From JBDREF01 sp043820045 (lineage in GTDB: Bacteria > Planctomycetota > Phycisphaerae > Sedimentisphaerales > Anaerobacaceae), in the NCBI GenBank assembly GCA_043820045.1, contig JBDREF010000278.1:1-7153 (forward strand): DNA of 7,153 nt. The letters are read 5' to 3'. Numbering within the stretch: position 1 is the stretch's first letter; each line of letters begins with the position of its first letter. This document shows, piece by piece, positions 7,001 through 7,153 of the stretch. The translations under genes were made by a program, and so were the position numbers. Under the pieces are notes generated by a model. The model was not told where the DNA came from. It did no database searches and was given only the letters and a program-made list of their open reading frames with translations.

Positions 7001-7153
7001 ACCGTCAACCAGCTCAATCGTCTCGCCGCTGTTGCTCAATTTGCCGTCCCAGCCGCCGACGACGTTGGTCACCCATGGGTACACGGCTTTGAAGACATCT
7101 ACGTCCGCCGCCGCAACAAGATACTCTCCGGCGTCAATAGCCACGTTCGGAAA
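1073..7153 (-). CDS. Giant modular lamin-tail / CotH kinase-like / beta-helix protein, 5' end beyond window
   Basis: The frame is open from the window edge at 7153 to TAG at 1073-1075, giving at least 2026 residues. The GTG at 7142-7144 is not a credible start: the preceding codons F-P-N continue the lamin-tail motif F-P-x-V-x-x-x-A-G-E-Y. Residues here are numbered from that GTG. Modules: lamin-tail 1 (to about 118), beta-sandwich (126-250), CotH domain (272-635), split beta-sandwich holding jelly-roll 1 (636-912), parallel beta-helix (915-1297), FN3-like (1303-1388), lamin-tail 2 (1390-1530), lamin-tail 3 (1535-1672), jelly-roll 2 (1677-1856), lamin-tail 4 (1872-2012). These modules are typical of exported bacterial proteins; the signal peptide would lie upstream of the window. 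No transmembrane segment, LPXTG, dockerin or PEP-CTERM signal appears at the C-terminus. The substrate or partner cannot be read from the sequence. Module assignments are from motif recognition, not a profile search. Confidence 0.93.
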   Translation of the reverse strand, partial: FPNVAIDAGEYLVAAADVDVFKAVYPWVTNVVGGWDGKLSNSGETIELVDGFGIRIDRVRYFDQGDWGVRELGPRDYGHRGWLWISGHDGGGKSPELINADMPNEYGQNWSASSRTGGTPGMANSVAVDDIAPIILDVMHWPVIPGAVDAVTVTARILDERRTGVSMTLHHRIDVSVYEDEDIYARYEPESYDHVTMFDDGMHGDDEVGDGIYAAAIPAQRPGRIVEFYVEARDAGANDRTWPSPSLMDGRYQQVTNAFYQVDDFFNGDTYWTAGSQPVYYVIMRGADKGRLLDIGDREGGEHNSDAQVNATLVSVDGVDVKVRHNLGVRNRGHGSRNDPPNNYRLNFPHDRMWKGVSAVNLNTKYTYYQLAGGALFRMSGLPQPEVTAVQVRLNGENLAESGSEMYGSYAHLEVVDSDFAGKHFPDDANGNAYKCMRDAGPADLAYRGNNSNSYRNSYLKRTNTAEDDWSDVIELCYVMSNNTPDSIYVEEVNRVANVEEWLRFFAMNALLDNSETSLANGYGDDYYLYRGVEDPRFVLIQHDLDSILGRGGSSATSGIFRATTLPVVDRFLRHPQFVPRYYFHLKDLIETTFSPERLGPLLDDLLGDFVPTNAINQMKTFVAARNAYVLSLIPSELTVQSDLPQSDGYYRSNSNTFALYGTADAVETRSVLVNGQLTLWSPVDAVWDFGGADGIAETLVPARSMWKYLDDGSNQGTLSSGTNWFAHPNYNDSFWLEGPAELGYGDASQGRPEGTVVNSGPSGNSYITTYFRHSFNLNDASLYSRLHLRLLRDDGAVVYLNGVEAARSNMPPRSIDYLTLASSGVSDTDESTFYDFTLDASLLSNGRNVLAVEVHQSAVTSSDISFDLELEGTVASEGAGSLRPGINRVSIQTFDGPNGMGNKLKSKHIDIWYDDGDVAEVSGTLTADTTLDAASGPWLVTNDLIVPAGVTLTIAPGTTVFFDEDTRITINGRILAEGTQFRRIRFARQPGSSSRWDGLHFNSAEDNSLAYLDMEYSSRDGESIRLDNSRLLIDNVTWTGTDKTIISTSNSSLIVRNSTFPDTTVQTVSGHGALPSDPYVIFENNVFGVCSGNKQDVVDFSAGGPDPIPQFTANIFLGGGDDGLDLDGTSAHIEGNVFMNFHRNFSPEEGESYAVTTGYDGVHSSDHVIARNVFIDCDNAVLVKDRSWVTFENNTVVDCTGSGINFDEPLEARVDPGDGAYLDGNIFWNVPTTFGQLTASTTLSINRSIVPSEWHYLGAGNVDADPLFVDRDADFRLKAGSPAIGAGPCGLDMGAFVPGGAAVCGEPGETTYRTDATLTVGGPGITHYRYSVSDPAGPWSEERPVDVPIRLTNLLNGRSYIVYVIGRNSAGIWQSEDNPTSSHPWTIDTSYSRLVINEVLAINSSAVEHEGTLPDLIELYYDGSASLSLAGFSISDNQDNPAKFVFPPGTAIEPGGYLVLYADSDTTTTGIHLGFNLDGDGEGLYLYNNSGVLLDSVEFGLQLPDLSIGRTGNDNQWRLAIPTFGQANIAQPLGDSKKLRINEWLADGLVLFEEDFIELFNPHTLPVDLGGLYMTDNPVTQPDKHQLGSLNFIAGRGFAVLRADNRSESGHVDFQLSADGEMIGLFDAGLKEIDKVLYGPQTTDVSYGRTPDGTQSFGFFELPTPGVANPAGRQDSITSVTIVPENADKRVLVPTGNIGQSWRSEPDFDDSGWLLCTGSPGGVGYDTRSGYENFISLDIETQINQKNTSFYIRIPFTAEAATLAGLTELTLRIRYDDGFIAYLNGIEVARRNFNGTPAWNSQGSTDNPDSAAVVFEDIDISAFLPNVKRGKNLLAIQGLNGTLDSSDLLISAQLDGTVTIAAGDSPFPNAMMLLAGLRVTELMYHAAEGSSFDYIELQNISQMTLDLTGVRLSGGVDFTFPQTMLEPGGYIVVADSMASFRSAYGTGINVAGEYSGSLSNGGESIVLKLPAPLEAAILRFEYSDSWYPTTDGGGETLVIDQPLARPATWSNPKSWRPASPNPGRP
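1109..1531 (-). other. Lamin-tail domain 4, C-terminal module (part of the giant CDS)
   Basis: Residues about 1872-2012: L-R-V-T-E-L-M-Y-H at 1875-1883, D-Y-I-E-L-Q-N at 1891-1897, P-G-G-Y-I-V-V-A-D at 1925-1933, G-S-L-S-N-G-G-E-S-I-V-L at 1954-1965 and W-Y-P-T-T-D-G-G-G-E-T-L at 1984-1995. It closely resembles the partial lamin-tail 1. After S-W-R-P-A-S only seven residues remain before the stop codon. Confidence 0.8.
1577..2116 (-). repeat. Jelly-roll module copy 2 (protein-level repeat in the giant CDS)
   Basis: Residues about 1677-1856. It repeats the signature of copy 1: F-D-D-S-G-W-L at 1706-1712, G-V-G-Y-D at 1720-1724, L-R-I-R-Y-D-D-G-F-I-A-Y-L-N-G-I-E-V-A-R (1769-1788), N-L-L-A-I at 1830-1834, S-S-D at 1843-1845 and G-T-V at 1854-1856. 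It lies between lamin-tail domains 3 and 4, unlike copy 1, which sits inside another domain. Confidence 0.65.
2129..2542 (-). other. Lamin-tail domain 3 (part of the giant CDS)
   Basis: Residues about 1535-1672: L-R-I-N-E-W-L at 1537-1543, D-F-I-E-L-F-N at 1553-1559, V-D-L-G-G-L-Y-M-T-D at 1565-1574, A-G-R-G-F-A-V-L-R-A-D at 1592-1602, S-A-D-G-E-M-I-G-L at 1615-1623, S-Y-G-R-T-P-D-G at 1644-1651 and P-T-P-G-V-A-N-P at 1661-1668. It is a complete domain immediately after lamin-tail 2. Confidence 0.78.
2555..2977 (-). other. Lamin-tail domain 2 (part of the giant CDS)
   Basis: Residues about 1390-1530: L-V-I-N-E-V-L at 1392-1398, D-L-I-E-L-Y at 1413-1418, P-G-G-Y-L-V-L-Y-A-D at 1452-1461, F-N-L-D-G-D-G-E at 1473-1480, and the closing S-I-G-R-T-G with P-T-F-G-Q-A-N at 1520-1526. 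It is a complete domain, of the same subtype as lamin-tail 3. Confidence 0.78.
2981..3238 (-). other. FN3-like / Ig-like linker domain (part of the giant CDS)
   Basis: Residues about 1303-1388, with H-Y-R-Y-S-V-S-D at 1325-1332, L-T-N-L-L-N-G-R-S-Y-I-V-Y-V-I-G-R-N at 1349-1366 and a final P-W-T-I-D at 1382-1386. The L-x-x-L-x-x-G-x-x-Y-x-V-x-V-x-x-x-N pattern is typical of fibronectin type III-like beta-sandwiches. It joins the beta-helix to the lamin-tail pair. Confidence 0.55.
3254..4402 (-). other. Right-handed parallel beta-helix (part of the giant CDS)
   Basis: Residues about 915-1297. The N-terminal cap is typical: D-L-I-V-P-A-G-V-T-L-T-I-A-P-G-T-T-V-F-F at 941-960, then I-L-A-E-G-T at 972-977 and W-D-G-L-H-F at 994-999. 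Short strands with N-N, G-N or R-N turns follow (E-N-N-V-F, E-G-N-V-F, A-R-N-V-F, E-N-N-T-V, D-G-N-I-F). The end, D-P-L-F-V-D...L-K-A-G-S-P-A-I-G-A-G (about 1263-1285), is the classic closing segment of pectate-lyase-like or NosD-like helices. It may bind or cut a polysaccharide; no known catalytic set was recognised. Confidence 0.8.
4529..5041 (-). repeat. Jelly-roll module copy 1 (protein-level repeat in the giant CDS)
   Basis: Residues about 702-872. Shared with copy 2 in the same order: W-L-x-x-P/G... with G-Y-G/D, L-x-L-R-x-x-D-D-G-x-x-x-Y-L-N-G-x-E-x-A-R-x-N (here 787-807), N-V-L-A-V at 846-850, S-S-D at 859-861, and a final G-T-V at 870-872. The pattern is a carbohydrate-binding-like jelly-roll common in planctomycete secreted proteins. 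The DNA of the two copies differs too much for a recent duplication. Confidence 0.65.
5240..6331 (-). other. CotH kinase-like domain (part of the giant CDS)
   Basis: Residues about 272-635 show the order of CotH motifs. R-N-R-G-H-G-S-R at 327-334 matches the family's R-G-N-S-S-R, and N-Y-R-L-N-F follows at 340-345. V-R-L-N-G-E (389-394) and Y-G-S-Y-A-H-L-E (404-411) match the family's N-G-x-x-x-G-x-Y-x-x-x-E block. Then come G-D-D-Y-Y-L-Y at 521-527 and H-D-L-D-S-I-L-G at 540-547, matching W-D-L-D-x-x-F-G. CotH of Bacillus spores is an atypical secreted protein kinase; D541 or D543 is the likely metal-binding Asp and D522 or D523 may lie in the active site. Activity here is not established: the segment after R-G-H-G-S-R reads P-P-N-N where many relatives have lysines. 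Confidence 0.82.
6395..6769 (-). other. Beta-sandwich preceding the CotH domain (part of the giant CDS)
   Basis: Residues about 126-250 carry F-D-D-G-M-H-G-D-D near 195-203, G-D-G-I-Y at 207-211, and I-V-E-F-Y-V-E-A-R-D at 222-231. This M/F-D-D-G...G-D-G-x-Y...v-x-F-Y-V-x-A-x-D pattern is the Ig-like domain often found just before CotH domains in secreted bacterial proteins. It is probably structural. Confidence 0.6.
6791..7153 (-). other. Lamin-tail domain 1, N-terminal half missing (part of the giant CDS)
   Basis: Seen: A-G-E-Y-L-V at residues 5-10, then G-K-L-S-N-S-G-E-T-I-E-L at 34-45, R-V-R-Y at 55-58 and a D-G-G-G segment at 86-89, ending in G-G-T-P-G at 114-118. This is the usual order of the second half of a bacterial lamin-tail domain. 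Its first strands must be encoded beyond 7153, which shows the gene is truncated by the window. These domains are thought to mediate extracellular binding or anchoring. Confidence 0.8.

Noticed and set aside
7142..7144. GTG as the start codon of the giant gene
   Set aside because: The frame stays open to 7153 and the codons before it (F-P-N) continue a lamin-tail strand, so this GTG is an internal valine. The sequence upstream would be needed to see the true start.

Overview
The window holds two protein-coding genes, both on the minus strand and both cut by a window edge, with a 178-base gap between them. About 97% of the sequence is coding. No RNA genes, mobile elements, CRISPR arrays or near-identical DNA repeats were seen. 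The giant secreted-type protein (lamin-tail, CotH and beta-helix modules) and the unusual RNase HII-like protein suggest a Planctomycetota bacterium, perhaps of the Phycisphaerae / Sedimentisphaerales kind. This is inferred from protein style; there is no marker gene to prove it.

From 7153 down to 1073 runs one uninterrupted reading frame of at least 2026 residues. Its true start lies beyond position 7153, because the frame is open to the edge and begins in the middle of a lamin-tail domain. The modules in order are: lamin-tail domain (partial), beta-sandwich of the kind that precedes CotH domains, CotH kinase-like domain, beta-sandwich interrupted by a jelly-roll domain, right-handed parallel beta-helix, FN3-like domain, two lamin-tail domains, a second jelly-roll, and a last lamin-tail domain that ends at the stop codon. 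It is probably an exported or cell-surface multidomain protein.

From 894 down to 1 is a second, partial gene with a good Shine-Dalgarno sequence and a plausible sigma70-type promoter (perfect TATAAT) in the gap. It encodes a divergent RNase HII-like protein of at least 298 residues. The motifs D-E-A-G, D-S-K-K, V-V-D and A-S-M-V-S-K are recognisable, but there is a large internal insertion and changes in two normally conserved positions.

The two genes share orientation but show no functional link. The promoter between them suggests the RNase HII-like gene is transcribed on its own. No defence, mobile or biosynthetic system is visible. The points of most interest are the RNase HII variant and the architecture of the giant protein.
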